Positions 1 through 8,010 of a DNA stretch of 19,825 nucleotides are shown piece after piece. The stretch comes from Lonsdalea britannica (GTDB lineage: Bacteria > Pseudomonadota > Gammaproteobacteria > Enterobacterales > Enterobacteriaceae). The translations under genes and the position numbers were made by a program. The notes beneath the pieces are model-generated. The model saw only the letters and a list, made by a program, of their open reading frames with translations. It did not search any database and was not told where the DNA came from. The stretch spans positions 1 through 19,825 of the forward strand of contig NZ_CAMKXG010000029.1 of assembly GCF_946477055.1 (NCBI RefSeq). The letters are read 5' to 3'. Each line of letters opens with the position of its first letter. The first letter of the stretch is position 1.

Positions 1-1341
1 GGTGATGACCTGCAGAATTAACGCGATACGCGACAGCTCGCCACCCGATGCCACTCTCGCCAATTGTTGATGAGGCTGGCCGGGGTTCGTTGTAACACGA
101 AACTCAATCTGGTCCGCCCCCGTCATATTGAGATAATCCGTCGCGAAGGTGACATGGATGGAGAAATGACCGTGCGGCATCGCCAGTTCGCGCATGTTCT
201 CAGTGATTAACTGGGAGAGCGTCTCGGCATGTTGGCAACGACGCGTATGTAGCTGTTCAGCGGTATGCAGCGCCTGCTGGTGGTATTCATGTACCGCTTG
301 ACTCAGGGCCTCATGATCGCTTTCCTGCTGGTCCAACAGCTGTTGCTCATTCAGCAGTTGCTGATAAAACGTCGGCAGCTCTTCCGGGGCCACATGGTGT
401 TTACGGGACAGCGATAGCTGGCGCGATAGCCGTTGCTCCAGTTCATACAGACGAACAGGGTCAAGTTCCATGCGGTCACTGTAATGACGTAGTTCGTCAC
501 TGGCTTCGCTGATCTGGATGTGGGCTTCGTCGAGTAAAGACAGAATGCCTGACAGCGATTCATCCAGCCCAACCAGCTCGGTCAGCTTCTGGCGAGCGCT
601 GTGCAACATGCCAAGCAGGTTTTGCTCTTCGCCTTCACTCAGAATATGCAGCGTCTGTTGACTCAGGGACTGCAACTGCCCACTGTTGGCCAGACGTTTG
701 TACTCAGCGTCGATCTGCTCGTATTCGCCAGCTTGAGGCGCAAACTCGTTCAACTCTTTCAACTGGTACTGCAGCAGTTCGCGTCGAGCTTCCCGCTCAA
801 TTGCTGCCTGCTGGTGCTGCGCTAGCTCACGGCAGCTCTGGTGCCACTGACGGCAAGTTTCTCGCATCGCAGCCAGTAATTGTGGTTCGTCCGCATAAGC
901 GTCCAGCAGATATCGCTGATGTTCAGGTTTCAGCAGCAATTGATGGGCGTGCTGACCGTGTAGCTGAATTAAATGCTGGCCCAGTTCACGGAGTTGGGAA
1001 AGCGGCACGGCAGTGCCATTAATGAATCCGCGGGAGCGTCCATCAGCCCCCACGACCCGTCGGAGAAGACATTCGTTGCTGTCATCTAACTGGTTATGCT
1101 CCAGCCATTCAAGTGCGGCAGGCGTATCAGCCAGGGAAAACCGCGCGCAGATGTCAGCGCGCGCTGCACCGGGGCGGACCATGCTGGCGTCAGCGCGATT
1201 ACCGAGACATAAACCCAAAGCGTCAATCGCAATGGATTTGCCCGCCCCGGTTTCTCCGGTAATGACGCTCATACCTGCCTGAAAATCAATCTCCAGTTCG
1301 CGCACGATAGCGAAGTTACTGATAGTGAGTTGAGCCAGCAT
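1..1341 (-). CDS. recN: DNA repair ATPase RecN, 5' part (C-terminus outside window)
   Basis: RecN is an SMC-like ATPase that acts in recombinational repair of double-strand breaks as part of the SOS response. Reading leftward from the ATG at 1341, an open frame of 447 codons runs off the left edge; the family is about 550 residues, so roughly 100 C-terminal residues (Walker B part) are missing. The protein begins [20 protein letters not shown]. It has a Walker A motif GETGAGKS at residues 29-36, a long glutamine- and glutamate-rich helical coiled-coil middle (about 150-350), and the ABC signature ASGGELSR at 431-438, just before the edge. The gene is preceded by three LexA-type boxes and lies next to nadK and grpE, the usual enterobacterial neighbourhood. 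Truncation is only by the window border; I see no frameshift. Confidence 0.96.
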   Translation of the reverse strand, partial: MLAQLTISNFAIVRELEIDFQAGMSVITGETGAGKSIAIDALGLCLGNRADASMVRPGAARADICARFSLADTPAALEWLEHNQLDDSNECLLRRVVGADGRSRGFINGTAVPLSQLRELGQHLIQLHGQHAHQLLLKPEHQRYLLDAYADEPQLLAAMRETCRQWHQSCRELAQHQQAAIEREARRELLQYQLKELNEFAPQAGEYEQIDAEYKRLANSGQLQSLSQQTLHILSEGEEQNLLGMLHSARQKLTELVGLDESLSGILSLLDEAHIQISEASDELRHYSDRMELDPVRLYELEQRLSRQLSLSRKHHVAPEELPTFYQQLLNEQQLLDQQESDHEALSQAVHEYHQQALHTAEQLHTRRCQHAETLSQLITENMRELAMPHGHFSIHVTFATDYLNMTGADQIEFRVTTNPGQPHQQLARVASGGELSRIALILQVIT

Positions 1342-1348
1342 GATGTTT

Positions 1349-1368
1349 TCCTGTATGTAAAAACAAGT
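1349..1368 (-). promoter_or_regulatory. LexA (SOS) box 3 of recN
   Basis: On the minus strand this reads TTGT-N8-ACAG at the conserved positions (consensus CTGT-N8-ACAG, one mismatch). It lies immediately before the recN start codon, where a bound repressor would block elongation or initiation. It is the weakest of the three boxes. Confidence 0.55.
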
Positions 1369-1384
1369 GTTAATGCATACAGTA
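1365..1384 (-). promoter_or_regulatory. LexA (SOS) box 2 of recN
   Basis: The minus strand reads TACTGTATGCATTAACACTT, that is CTGT-N8-ACAC with one mismatch to the LexA consensus core. It overlaps the proposed -10 element TATACT (1381-1386). Confidence 0.7.
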
Positions 1385-1408
1385 TAAACTGGTTTTTTAT
1401 ACAGTAAA
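1381..1408 (-). promoter_or_regulatory. recN promoter (sigma-70 type)
   Basis: On the minus strand a -35-like TTTACT (1403-1408) is followed after 16 bp by a -10 element TATACT (1381-1386). LexA boxes 1 and 2 cover the spacer and the -10, so repression by LexA and induction on DNA damage are expected. The transcription start has not been seen directly. Confidence 0.6.
1387..1406 (-). promoter_or_regulatory. LexA (SOS) box 1 of recN
   Basis: The minus strand reads TACTGTATAAAAAACCAGTT, CTGT-N8-CCAG with one mismatch to the core consensus. It closely resembles, from memory, the first box of E. coli recN. It fills the spacer between the proposed -35 and -10 elements. Confidence 0.82.
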
Positions 1409-1425
1409 GTGGTTGAGTTGACTTA

Positions 1426-2304
1426 TTAAAATAATTTTTTCGACCAGCCTAATTTACTGCTCAATGTATTGAAGTAATTGTAATTTTCAGGATGGATAAG
1501 ATTCAGGTGGTGAGGACTGCGGCGAATCAACACTTCTTCGCCTTCCTGGATAGGAAGGGCGATCTGGCTATCGCAGCTTATCTCTAAGTCATTGGTAATT
1601 TGGGAGAATTTGAGTCTTATCGTGCTGCTGTTGCTGATAACTAACGGGCGTGCGGACAGCGTATGAGGAAACATCGGCACCAGTGCGATGGCGTCCAGCG
1701 ACGGGCTGAGGATGGGGCCGCCGCCGGAGAGAGAGTAGGCGGTGGAGCCTGTGGGCGTCGAAATAATCAAGCCGTCTGAGCGCTGTGAAAAGGCGAAGCT
1801 ATCGTCAATGTAGACCTCAAACTCGATCATATGCGCGACTTTACCGGGGTGCAGCACGACTTCGTTGATGGCGCTGCTGCTGCTGTTCATATGATTGGCC
1901 CGGCAGACCTGAGCCTCCAGCATAAACCGGCTTTCACGAATATAGCGCCCGGCCAGAACGTCGCTTAACTGCTGTTGTGCATGATCCGGGTCGAGATCGG
2001 TCAGAAAGCCAAGATTTCCTCGGTTAACACCGATAACGCTGATGTCATAGCGGGACAGCACCCGCGCGGCGCCAAGCATATTTCCATCCCCCCCGACGAC
2101 GACGGCCAGATCGGCTTGTTGGCCGACTTCCGCCAGACTGCCCGTGACGGCATCAGAGAGGTTGAGCTCCTGGGCAATCTGTTGCTCGAGGATAACGGAA
2201 TATCCTTTACCAGTTAGCCACTTGTAGAGCATTTCATGTGTGGCCAGCGCGGAAGGATGCCGCGGATGACCGACGATACCGATGCAGTTAAATGTTTTAT
2301 TCAT
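1426..2304 (-). CDS. nadK: NAD kinase
   Basis: The enzyme phosphorylates NAD+ to NADP+ with ATP (the last step of NADP synthesis) in the cytoplasm. The 292-residue product has the length of E. coli NadK and the same landmarks: GGDGN at 71-75 (nucleotide/phosphate site), the NE pair at 147-148 followed by [14 protein letters not shown], and TPTGSTAY at 183-190. The C-terminus KLGWSKKLF is typical of enterobacterial NadK. The frame stays open 35 codons further upstream (to 2409), but I chose the ATG at 2304 because [17 protein letters not shown] matches the family N-terminus and an AAGGA sits about 11 bases before it. The gene is divergent from grpE; 84 bp separate it from recN downstream. Confidence 0.97.
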   Translation of the reverse strand: MNKTFNCIGIVGHPRHPSALATHEMLYKWLTGKGYSVILEQQIAQELNLSDAVTGSLAEVGQQADLAVVVGGDGNMLGAARVLSRYDISVIGVNRGNLGFLTDLDPDHAQQQLSDVLAGRYIRESRFMLEAQVCRANHMNSSSSAINEVVLHPGKVAHMIEFEVYIDDSFAFSQRSDGLIISTPTGSTAYSLSGGGPILSPSLDAIALVPMFPHTLSARPLVISNSSTIRLKFSQITNDLEISCDSQIALPIQEGEEVLIRRSPHHLNLIHPENYNYFNTLSSKLGWSKKLF

Positions 2305-2370
2305 TAGGCGGTTAATCCTTACGGGAAGAGGCCGTTCCGCGTTTTCAGCCGAGCAATATGTCAGGGTTCC

Positions 2371-2398
2371 CTTGAAACCCCCGTTTTGATCCCCATAA
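2371..2398 (+). promoter_or_regulatory. Sigma-32 (heat-shock) promoter of grpE
   Basis: CTTGAAA (2371-2377) and CCCCATAA (2391-2398) are separated by 13 bp. These match the sigma-32 consensus (CTTGAAA and CCCCATnT) almost perfectly. It lies 44 bp before the grpE start, as expected for RpoH control of this co-chaperone. Confidence 0.9.
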
Positions 2399-2441
2399 TA
2401 AGCGAACAAGCGAGATGAATGCCAAAACCGCGGAGTATTTC

Positions 2442-3014
2442 ATGAGTAGTAAAGAACAGAAGTCGCCGGACGAACAGGTTCAGGATCAAAAGAAAGCAGC
2501 AGACGCCTCTGTTGAGACGCCAGAAGCGGCTGATCCCCGTGATGAACGTATCGCCGAACTGGAAGCGCAGCTGAGCGAATTACAGCAGCGTGAGCGCGAA
2601 AGCGTGCTGCGTTCTCGCGCCGAAAGCGAAAATATTCGCCGCCGTGCAGAACTGGATGTCGAAAAAGCGCACAAATTCGCGCTGGAAAAATTCGCCGGTG
2701 AAATGTTGCCAGTGATCGATAATCTGGAACGTGCGCTGGAAACAGCAGACAAGTCTAACGATGCACTGACAGCCATGATCGAAGGGGTCGAACTGACGCT
2801 GAAATCTCTGCTGTCTGCCGTGCAAAAATTCGGTATTGAAGTGGTGGCGGATGTAAATGTGCCGTTCAACCCTGAAATCCATCAGGCGATGACGATGATG
2901 GAGTCTGCCGACCACGAGCCTAATCACGTGATGCTGGTCATGCAGAAAGGCTACACCCTGAACGGTCGTTTGCTACGCCCGGCCATGGTTGCAGTATCTA
3001 AAGCTAAAGAGTAA
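2442..3014 (+). CDS. grpE: Nucleotide exchange factor GrpE
   Basis: GrpE releases ADP from DnaK in the DnaK-DnaJ-GrpE chaperone cycle and acts as a thermosensor in the cytoplasm. The product is 190 residues (E. coli 197). It has an acidic, low-complexity N-terminus (1-33), a long heptad-like dimerisation helix (about 34-90, with [20 protein letters not shown]), a helical segment, and a C-terminal beta-wing (about 131-187) carrying the family signature around [13 protein letters not shown] at 171-183. The frame is open from an ATG at 2415, but the ATG at 2442 begins MSSKEQK as in E. coli GrpE and has GGAG 6 bases upstream, so I use that start. The gene is monocistronic, with a sigma-32 promoter in front and hairpins behind. 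Confidence 0.97.
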   Translation: MSSKEQKSPDEQVQDQKKAADASVETPEAADPRDERIAELEAQLSELQQRERESVLRSRAESENIRRRAELDVEKAHKFALEKFAGEMLPVIDNLERALETADKSNDALTAMIEGVELTLKSLLSAVQKFGIEVVADVNVPFNPEIHQAMTMMESADHEPNHVMLVMQKGYTLNGRLLRPAMVAVSKAKE

Positions 3015-3028
3015 CTCTTTTGGCTTAA

Positions 3029-3063
3029 CTTCGGGGCAGGTGAAGTGATGACCTGCTCCGAAG
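3029..3063 (+). terminator. Hairpin downstream of grpE (probable terminator)
   Basis: CTTCGGGGCAGGT (3029-3041) pairs with ACCTGCTCCGAAG (3051-3063) as a 13-bp stem with one G-T pair and a 9-base loop. The first T-run (from about 3085) lies some 20 bases further on, so termination efficiency is uncertain. Confidence 0.6.
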
Positions 3064-3122
3064 AGCTCCTGTTATCTCCTCTCCTTTTTTTCTTTCCCCT
3101 CACCCTGGCTGAATGCATTTTT

Positions 3123-3153
3123 TCGGCTGATTAATGCCGATCCGGTTTTTTTT
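3123..3153 (+). terminator. Possible second terminator between grpE and mntH
   Basis: A short perfect stem TCGGC/GCCGA (3123-3127 with 3136-3140) is followed by TCCGG and eight T residues (3146-3153). The stem is only 5 bp. An alternative pairing, ATGCCG (3134-3139) with CGGCAT (3165-3170), is possible. The rest of the 327-bp gap (3015-3341) holds only the Fur-like site described separately. Confidence 0.4.
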
Positions 3154-3281
3154 AGGCCAAAAAACGGCATATTGTTTATATTTTGTTAATATTGGTTTTC
3201 TGAAACGCATAGGGTTTTGTGTCGAAATACATCATCATCTCTGCCTATCAGAATAATCATTTCTACCGATCTAAATGCACT

Positions 3282-3296
3282 TGATAATCATTCTCA
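3282..3296 (+). promoter_or_regulatory. Fur-box-like site upstream of mntH
   Basis: TGATAATCATTCTCA matches the 7-1-7 Fur core TGATAAT-N-ATTATCA at 13 of 14 defined positions. It lies 46 bp before the mntH start, where binding would overlap the promoter region. E. coli mntH is known to be repressed by Fur and MntR; I could not find a convincing MntR palindrome here. Confidence 0.65.
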
Positions 3297-3341
3297 TATC
3301 TGTGAGAGTACCATTACAGTATATTTAGAAGGGTCAATTTT

Positions 3342-4580
3342 ATGCCGGAGAGTCGTGTTATCGCATCTGTCAGCCGCACATCTAGGAAGATCAAACTTTC
3401 CCTGATGGGGCCCGCGTTTATCGCGGCGATCGGCTACATCGATCCCGGTAACTTCGCGACCAATATTCAGGCTGGCGCGTCATACGGCTATCAGCTGTTG
3501 TGGGTAGTGGTGTGGGCTAACCTTATGGCGATGCTGATTCAGCTGCTTTCCGCCAAGCTGGGAATTGCGACCGGTAAAAACCTCGCAGAGCACATTCGAG
3601 ATCGCTTTCCTCGCCCGGCCGTATGGGCCTATTGGGTGCAGGCGGAGATTATCGCCATGGCGACCGATTTGGCCGAGTTCATCGGTGCCGCCATCGGATT
3701 TAAATTGCTGCTGGGCGTCTCTTTACTGGAAGGGGCGGTGCTGACGGGGATTGCCACGTTCTTGATACTGATGTTGCAGCAGCGCGGACAAAAGCCGCTG
3801 GAGATGGTGATTGGCGGTCTGCTGCTGTTCGTCGCGGCGGCCTATATCGTCGAGCTGATATTTTCTCGTCCTGAGCTGGCTTCCATCGCGCGAGGCATGG
3901 CCATCCCGAGTCTGCCGACCTCTGACGCCGTGCTGCTGGCCGCAGGCGTGCTGGGGGCGACCATTATGCCGCACGTCATTTATCTGCATTCGTCCCTGAC
4001 GCAGCACACGGGAAACAATACCCGCAGCGATCGCTATGCTTCGACGAAGTTTGATGTGGCCGTGGCGATGACCATCGCGGGATTCGTCAACCTGGCTATG
4101 ATGGCGACGGCAGCGGCGGCGTTCCACTTTAGTGGTAACACCCATGTCGCGGATTTGGATCAGGCGTATTTAACGCTGAAACCCCTGCTGGGTCAGGCTG
4201 CCGCGACGATTTTTGGTTTGAGTCTGGTGATTGCAGGCCTGTCTTCGACAGTGGTGGGAACGCTGGCGGGTCAGGTGGTGATGCAGGGATTTGTTCGTTT
4301 CAGAATCCCGCTGTGGCTGCGCCGCGCGGTGACCATGCTGCCGTCGTTTGTCGTTATCCTGTGCGGTATGGACCCGACGCGAGTGCTTGTCATGAGCCAG
4401 GTGCTGCTGAGCTTCGGTATCGCGCTGGCACTGGTTCCGCTGCTGTCATTCACGAACGATCGCGAACTGATGGGCGATTTAGTTAACGGTCGGTGGGTGA
4501 AGTCTTTTGGCTGGGTCATCGTTGCTGTGGTCGTGACGTTGAATCTTTATCTGCTGATAGGAAGCCTGCTCGGTCTCTGA
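3342..4580 (+). CDS. mntH: Nramp-family Mn(2+)/divalent-metal:proton symporter MntH
   Basis: MntH imports Mn2+ (and Fe2+) with protons across the inner membrane, important under oxidative stress. At 412 residues it equals E. coli MntH in length and matches it almost throughout. The first helix carries the metal-binding DPGN motif (D34, N37), and the sixth helix carries the MPH motif with M209 and H211. About eleven hydrophobic helices are visible. The start ATG at 3342 has AGAAGGG 8 bases upstream. A Fur-like box precedes the gene and a GC-rich terminator follows it. It is a single-gene unit facing the tautomerase gene. Confidence 0.97.
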   Translation: MPESRVIASVSRTSRKIKLSLMGPAFIAAIGYIDPGNFATNIQAGASYGYQLLWVVVWANLMAMLIQLLSAKLGIATGKNLAEHIRDRFPRPAVWAYWVQAEIIAMATDLAEFIGAAIGFKLLLGVSLLEGAVLTGIATFLILMLQQRGQKPLEMVIGGLLLFVAAAYIVELIFSRPELASIARGMAIPSLPTSDAVLLAAGVLGATIMPHVIYLHSSLTQHTGNNTRSDRYASTKFDVAVAMTIAGFVNLAMMATAAAAFHFSGNTHVADLDQAYLTLKPLLGQAAATIFGLSLVIAGLSSTVVGTLAGQVVMQGFVRFRIPLWLRRAVTMLPSFVVILCGMDPTRVLVMSQVLLSFGIALALVPLLSFTNDRELMGDLVNGRWVKSFGWVIVAVVVTLNLYLLIGSLLGL

Positions 4581-4586
4581 TACAAA

Positions 4587-4613
4587 GCGCGGCGCAGTGG
4601 GCGCCGCGTCTTT
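4587..4613 (+). terminator. Terminator between mntH and the convergent tautomerase gene
   Basis: GCGCGGCGC (4587-4595) pairs with GCGCCGCGT (4601-4609) as a 9-bp GC-rich stem with a 5-base loop, followed by TCTTT. It begins 6 bp after the mntH stop codon. Confidence 0.75.
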
Positions 4614-4621
4614 GCGAGGGG

Positions 4622-4822
4622 TTATTTCCCTTTTCTCAACTCGGTGACGGGAACGACGCCGATTCCCCAGTTATCCGTATCGACTTCCTCAATAATCACG
4701 ACGGTGGTACTCGGATTCTTGTTTAAAACGTCCACCAGCAACTTTGTCGCGCCCTCAATCAACTGCTTTTTCTGGTCAGCAGTCGCGCCTTCACGTGTAA
4801 TTTTGATATTGACGTATGGCAT
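4622..4822 (-). CDS. 4-oxalocrotonate tautomerase-like small protein
   Basis: The 66-residue product begins MPYVNIKITREG; after Met removal, Pro-1 would be the catalytic general acid/base of the tautomerase superfamily. The core (DQKKQLIEGATKLLVDVLNK, then VVIIEEVDTDNWGIG) fits 4-OT-type monomers, which assemble as hexamers, and most resembles the DmpI-like branch as I remember it. I chose the ATG at 4822 rather than 4840 because it places Pro second and has GGAGG about 6 bases upstream. It is the last gene of a leftward three-gene operon, 48 bp after the FAD/NAD(P)-binding gene. The arginine just before the E-G pair is kept, but where relatives have Gly-Gly after NWG/NYG this protein has GIGVV. 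The substrate is unknown. Confidence 0.88.
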   Translation of the reverse strand: MPYVNIKITREGATADQKKQLIEGATKLLVDVLNKNPSTTVVIIEEVDTDNWGIGVVPVTELRKGK

Positions 4823-4870
4823 GGATTTCCTCCGGTGCAATCCTGAAAATTATTTCAGGTCATCAAGTGA

Positions 4871-6703
4871 TTAGAAGACATTTGAATTATTCATAGAACA
4901 AAGCTGCTCCAACTGCTGATACATGTCGATGACGCAACGCCCGGCATCCTGCAACGCGCGGGAGTTCACCTGCGGGCGCGGCAGTACATAGGTATAGAAA
5001 TTCGGGCCTTCAGCCAGAATCCCCAGCGCCCAGAGTGATGTCTGCGTTTCTCCCTGTCTGGAGATCGGATGCTGATTGCGATCGATATCAATCCCACCGG
5101 GATGATAGTTCTGGTTGATGAAGGGGCGGATGACACCCTGCGCAATGAGATTGCGGATAAACGGCGAATCATCATGCAGCACTGAGAAACTGTCGATTTT
5201 GGCTTTGATCAGCACATCGTATTCCGTCCGGCTGTTCGTCTCGGCGAACGTGCTGTTTATTTCGAAACAGCCTGAGCGGGCGTTAAGTAGCAGTGTTGAC
5301 GCGGGCCCCCCCGCAAGTTTGACGATGCCCGCCTCCATCAGCGCCAGCAGTTCCCGGTTACGCGCAAGCGGCGGGCCCACCGCGATGCGGTTAAAGATCG
5401 GGGAATAGTGTTCCAATAGACGCTGATGGGACTCGCCGGTCAACCCGCCAAAATCGATCGCACTGCGCAGAATATCGCGGACGTCTCGAATCACATCGGT
5501 GGCCGCCTTAACCGCGCCCTCGACATTGCCTTGATCTGCGGCGTAAAGATCGTCGATCAGATGCGCCATAAAGAATGCGGTGTAGTCCTCCAGCGAAGCG
5601 AATGATTGATCCTGATGTGGATAAAACAGCGTAAGGATACGCTCACGATCTTCGGGATCTTCCTGATAGGTCGCAGCATCTGGCCAGTGCTTCTCGAGCG
5701 TGCTGCGATAGACGTAGCACATCTCTTTCACCAGCAGAGGCAGAATCTGTTTTTCAAAATCCAGCTTTGACGAGCCTGTAGCCGAGCGATTCTGTTGCCG
5801 GAGCATATCCAGGGCGGCGAGCGTGATAAAGGCGGGATGGTACTGTCCACCGACGCCTTTCTGGTTACGGCCGCGGCTACTGAACGGCAGCGCCTGACGG
5901 GAGAACAGGGCGATAGCCGGTTCACGTCCGCTGGGCGTGTAGCGCAACCGGCCTCCCTCTTCTGTAAATATGCCCCCTCGGCTATAGGTCAATTGCGACA
6001 GCACATCGTAAGCTGTCAGCCCCATACCTTGTATCAGCACACGCGACTGCGACGAGATGTCATCCAGCATCGTGGTTGGATAAGGCGTGCTGAAATACTC
6101 CAGATGGGGATTGTTCGTCCGATTGGCGGCCACAAATTGCAGCAGCACGTGGTCATCAATGGACAGCATGTTGCGACCGTGCCCGGTGGTTATAAACACG
6201 AAATCGGCCGAAATGATCGTTCCGCCTTGCAGCGAAATCTGGGCTTTTCCATTGTCCTGGAGGGCGAGGTTGGTGGCGCGGTGAGGTCGATGGCGGATCA
6301 CCAGATCGTGCGGCAAACCGCGGGTGATTTCATGGTATCCCCAGACGAGATATTCGCCCAGCAGGCGACGGGGGAGATAATCGTTTTCCTGAATTTCCGT
6401 GCCATTCTTGTTTCGGTAGCCGTGCGCTTTGGCCCACTCGAAAAAATTAAGTCCTCGGCGAACAGGGCCGGTATTTTTGACCGATTCGTCACCGAATAGC
6501 GTGATTTGGCTGGCGACGGTATTCACCAGCAGGTGATCGGGTTGTTGACGACTGTGAGCGCCCGCGCCAATTTCATTGGGGTCAACGAGCAGGATTTCCA
6601 TTCCTTCTGGATGGGGTGAGTGGTGATACAGCGTAATCAGACGTTCAAGAATACTTAATCCTCTTGGGCCTATGCCCAATATTGCGATGGTAGTTCGAGC
6701 CAT
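4871..6703 (-). CDS. FAD/NAD(P)-binding protein of the NAD_binding_9 type, function unknown
   Basis: The 610-residue protein is probably a flavin-dependent oxidoreductase or monooxygenase. It opens with a Rossmann motif AILGIGPRGLSILERL (GxGPxG at 10-15). A family-like segment YLPRRLLGEYL is at 109-119, an ATG-like motif FITTGHG is at 170-176, and a second dinucleotide-binding motif VLIQGMGLTAYDVL is at 222-235. The C-terminal motif LWALGILAEG at 557-566 is typical of PF13454 proteins. There is no signal peptide or membrane helix. Some relatives, as I recall (CreE/FzmM), are N-oxygenases acting on aspartate; I cannot tell whether this one is. Its start is 3 bp after the stop of the MFS gene, and its AGGAGA ribosome-binding site lies inside that gene's end, so the two are translationally coupled. 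The substrate is unknown. Confidence 0.87.
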   Translation of the reverse strand: MARTTIAILGIGPRGLSILERLITLYHHSPHPEGMEILLVDPNEIGAGAHSRQQPDHLLVNTVASQITLFGDESVKNTGPVRRGLNFFEWAKAHGYRNKNGTEIQENDYLPRRLLGEYLVWGYHEITRGLPHDLVIRHRPHRATNLALQDNGKAQISLQGGTIISADFVFITTGHGRNMLSIDDHVLLQFVAANRTNNPHLEYFSTPYPTTMLDDISSQSRVLIQGMGLTAYDVLSQLTYSRGGIFTEEGGRLRYTPSGREPAIALFSRQALPFSSRGRNQKGVGGQYHPAFITLAALDMLRQQNRSATGSSKLDFEKQILPLLVKEMCYVYRSTLEKHWPDAATYQEDPEDRERILTLFYPHQDQSFASLEDYTAFFMAHLIDDLYAADQGNVEGAVKAATDVIRDVRDILRSAIDFGGLTGESHQRLLEHYSPIFNRIAVGPPLARNRELLALMEAGIVKLAGGPASTLLLNARSGCFEINSTFAETNSRTEYDVLIKAKIDSFSVLHDDSPFIRNLIAQGVIRPFINQNYHPGGIDIDRNQHPISRQGETQTSLWALGILAEGPNFYTYVLPRPQVNSRALQDAGRCVIDMYQQLEQLCSMNNSNVF

Positions 6704-6706
6704 AAC

Positions 6707-7897
6707 TCATCTCCTTTGAATGATCGAACATTGACGATTTCCTGAAGTGAAATAACTCATTCCTGATGCCATAAATAATGCGATAGCGCCGCAGATGATG
6801 GCGGAGGTGACCGCATGAGGACCGGCTTTCAGCGTGCTGGTCAGTAAAGGTCCGGCGATTTGTCCGATGCCGTAGGTCAAGGTGACCAGCCCGAGCAGAT
6901 TGATGTGACGCGGAACACGAATGCGTTTGGCTAAAGGCATCACCAGCGTGGTCGTGCCCATAAATGTCGCGCCGAAACCGATGCTGCTGACGATTAACAT
7001 GACGGGCGAGTCGCTTAGCAAGGTCAGCAAAACGCAAATGCCTTGCAGGAAAAGGTTCGCCGTCAAACATTGCAGCGTTCCCCATCGGCCTGCGGCCCAT
7101 AGCCAGATGAAGCAGCCGGGAACGATGCCCAGACCGACCAGCGACCACAGGTGGCTGGCCAGCAGCGGGAACGCCAGTGTTTTGGCCATCAAAGGCAGAT
7201 AGGTGGCGATGATGATGTAGCCGAAGCCAGCGAGCCCATAGAGCAGCGCCAACTGCCACCAGAGAATACTTTCCTGTTTGACCGGTGTGGGCGCGACGCC
7301 GACGGACGCCGCGGAGTGGCGGGGCATCAGCCGCCACATCCCTAGCAGCAGTAGAGCGGACATCAGGCCCGCCCCCCACCATAGCGTCTCGGCGTCCAGC
7401 GCGAAGCCCTGACCGGCGACGACATACTCATTCCCCATGATGATCCCCACGCCAACGCCTGCGTAAAGCGCAGCGATAGCGCCAAAATGATGCGTGAGGC
7501 GCATAATGGTTACTGAGCCGAAAATCATCATGCCTGCGCTGGCGATACCTGCGGTGAAACGAATCCATAGCGTCAGGGAAAAGTCCGTGGTCAGGGCCAT
7601 CGCGAAAGTCAGCGCGGCAGTGGCGATGGCGGCGGCAAACAGCGTCGCGCGGGTGTACGCGGGGGGAATGAGGCGGCTGAAGGCAAACAGCAGGCTACCG
7701 ACCAGATACCCCGCATAATTGGCGCTGGCAAGATACGAGAGCTGATTGAAGGTAAACAGATTCTCGCTGAGCATGACAGGCAACATGGGGGTGAAAAGAA
7801 AACGTCCGAGCCCCATACCCAAAGCCAAAACTGCCGTCCCGAACAGCGCGGTTCGGAAGGATGATAAAAAGGAATGATAATGTCTAACATGACTCAT
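6707..7897 (-). CDS. MFS transporter, YbfB/YjiJ family
   Basis: This is a predicted inner-membrane major facilitator of 396 residues with about 12 hydrophobic helices. The first helix contains [14 protein letters not shown] (27-40), characteristic of the YbfB/YjiJ group (MFS_4, PF06779), whose substrates are mostly unknown. The frame is open to an ATG at 7954, but the ATG at 7897 ([10 protein letters not shown]) puts the first helix at the usual distance from the N-terminus and avoids extending through the palindrome at 7948-7959; the ribosome-binding site is weak for both, so the start is uncertain. It is the first gene of the leftward operon with the FAD/NAD(P)-binding and tautomerase genes, and divergent from the LysR gene. 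Export of a pathway product or import of a substrate is inference. Confidence 0.88.
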   Translation of the reverse strand: MSHVRHYHSFLSSFRTALFGTAVLALGMGLGRFLFTPMLPVMLSENLFTFNQLSYLASANYAGYLVGSLLFAFSRLIPPAYTRATLFAAAIATAALTFAMALTTDFSLTLWIRFTAGIASAGMMIFGSVTIMRLTHHFGAIAALYAGVGVGIIMGNEYVVAGQGFALDAETLWWGAGLMSALLLLGMWRLMPRHSAASVGVAPTPVKQESILWWQLALLYGLAGFGYIIIATYLPLMAKTLAFPLLASHLWSLVGLGIVPGCFIWLWAAGRWGTLQCLTANLFLQGICVLLTLLSDSPVMLIVSSIGFGATFMGTTTLVMPLAKRIRVPRHINLLGLVTLTYGIGQIAGPLLTSTLKAGPHAVTSAIICGAIALFMASGMSYFTSGNRQCSIIQRR

Positions 7898-7947
7898 TTT
7901 TATCTTATCCGAGAATAAATAAAATGATATTAGAGCTATCGTGACGA

Positions 7948-7959
7948 TTATCATGATAA
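7948..7959. promoter_or_regulatory. Perfect palindrome in the LysR/MFS divergent region
   Basis: TTATCATGATAA is a perfect 12-bp palindrome in the 113-bp AT-rich gap between the divergent LysR and MFS genes. LysR-type regulators usually bind such gaps. The assignment as an operator is inference. Confidence 0.35.
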
Positions 7960-7964
7960 ATAAA

Positions 7965-7993
7965 AGTGAATATTATTGAGTTAAATGTTCACT
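7965..7993. promoter_or_regulatory. Inverted repeat AGTGAA-N17-TTCACT upstream of the LysR gene
   Basis: AGTGAA (7965-7970) and TTCACT (7988-7993) form perfect 6-bp arms 17 bp apart, ending 17 bp before the LysR start codon. This suits autoregulation by the LysR protein, but the site is only a candidate. Confidence 0.35.
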
Positions 7994-8010
7994 AAAAGAG
8001 AGCGTTCGCT

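Noticed and set aside
3200..3221. Possible MntR palindrome (AACGCATAG...) upstream of mntH
   Set aside because: Only the left half resembles the E. coli MntR site; the right half does not form an inverted repeat.
3217..3405. A 62-codon plus-strand frame overlapping the mntH start
   Set aside because: It covers the Fur-like site and the mntH ribosome-binding site in another frame, and has no ribosome-binding site of its own.
5795..6499. A 234-codon open frame on the plus strand inside the FAD/NAD(P)-binding gene
   Set aside because: Antisense shadow of a protein with clear Rossmann motifs; no ribosome-binding site or family resemblance.
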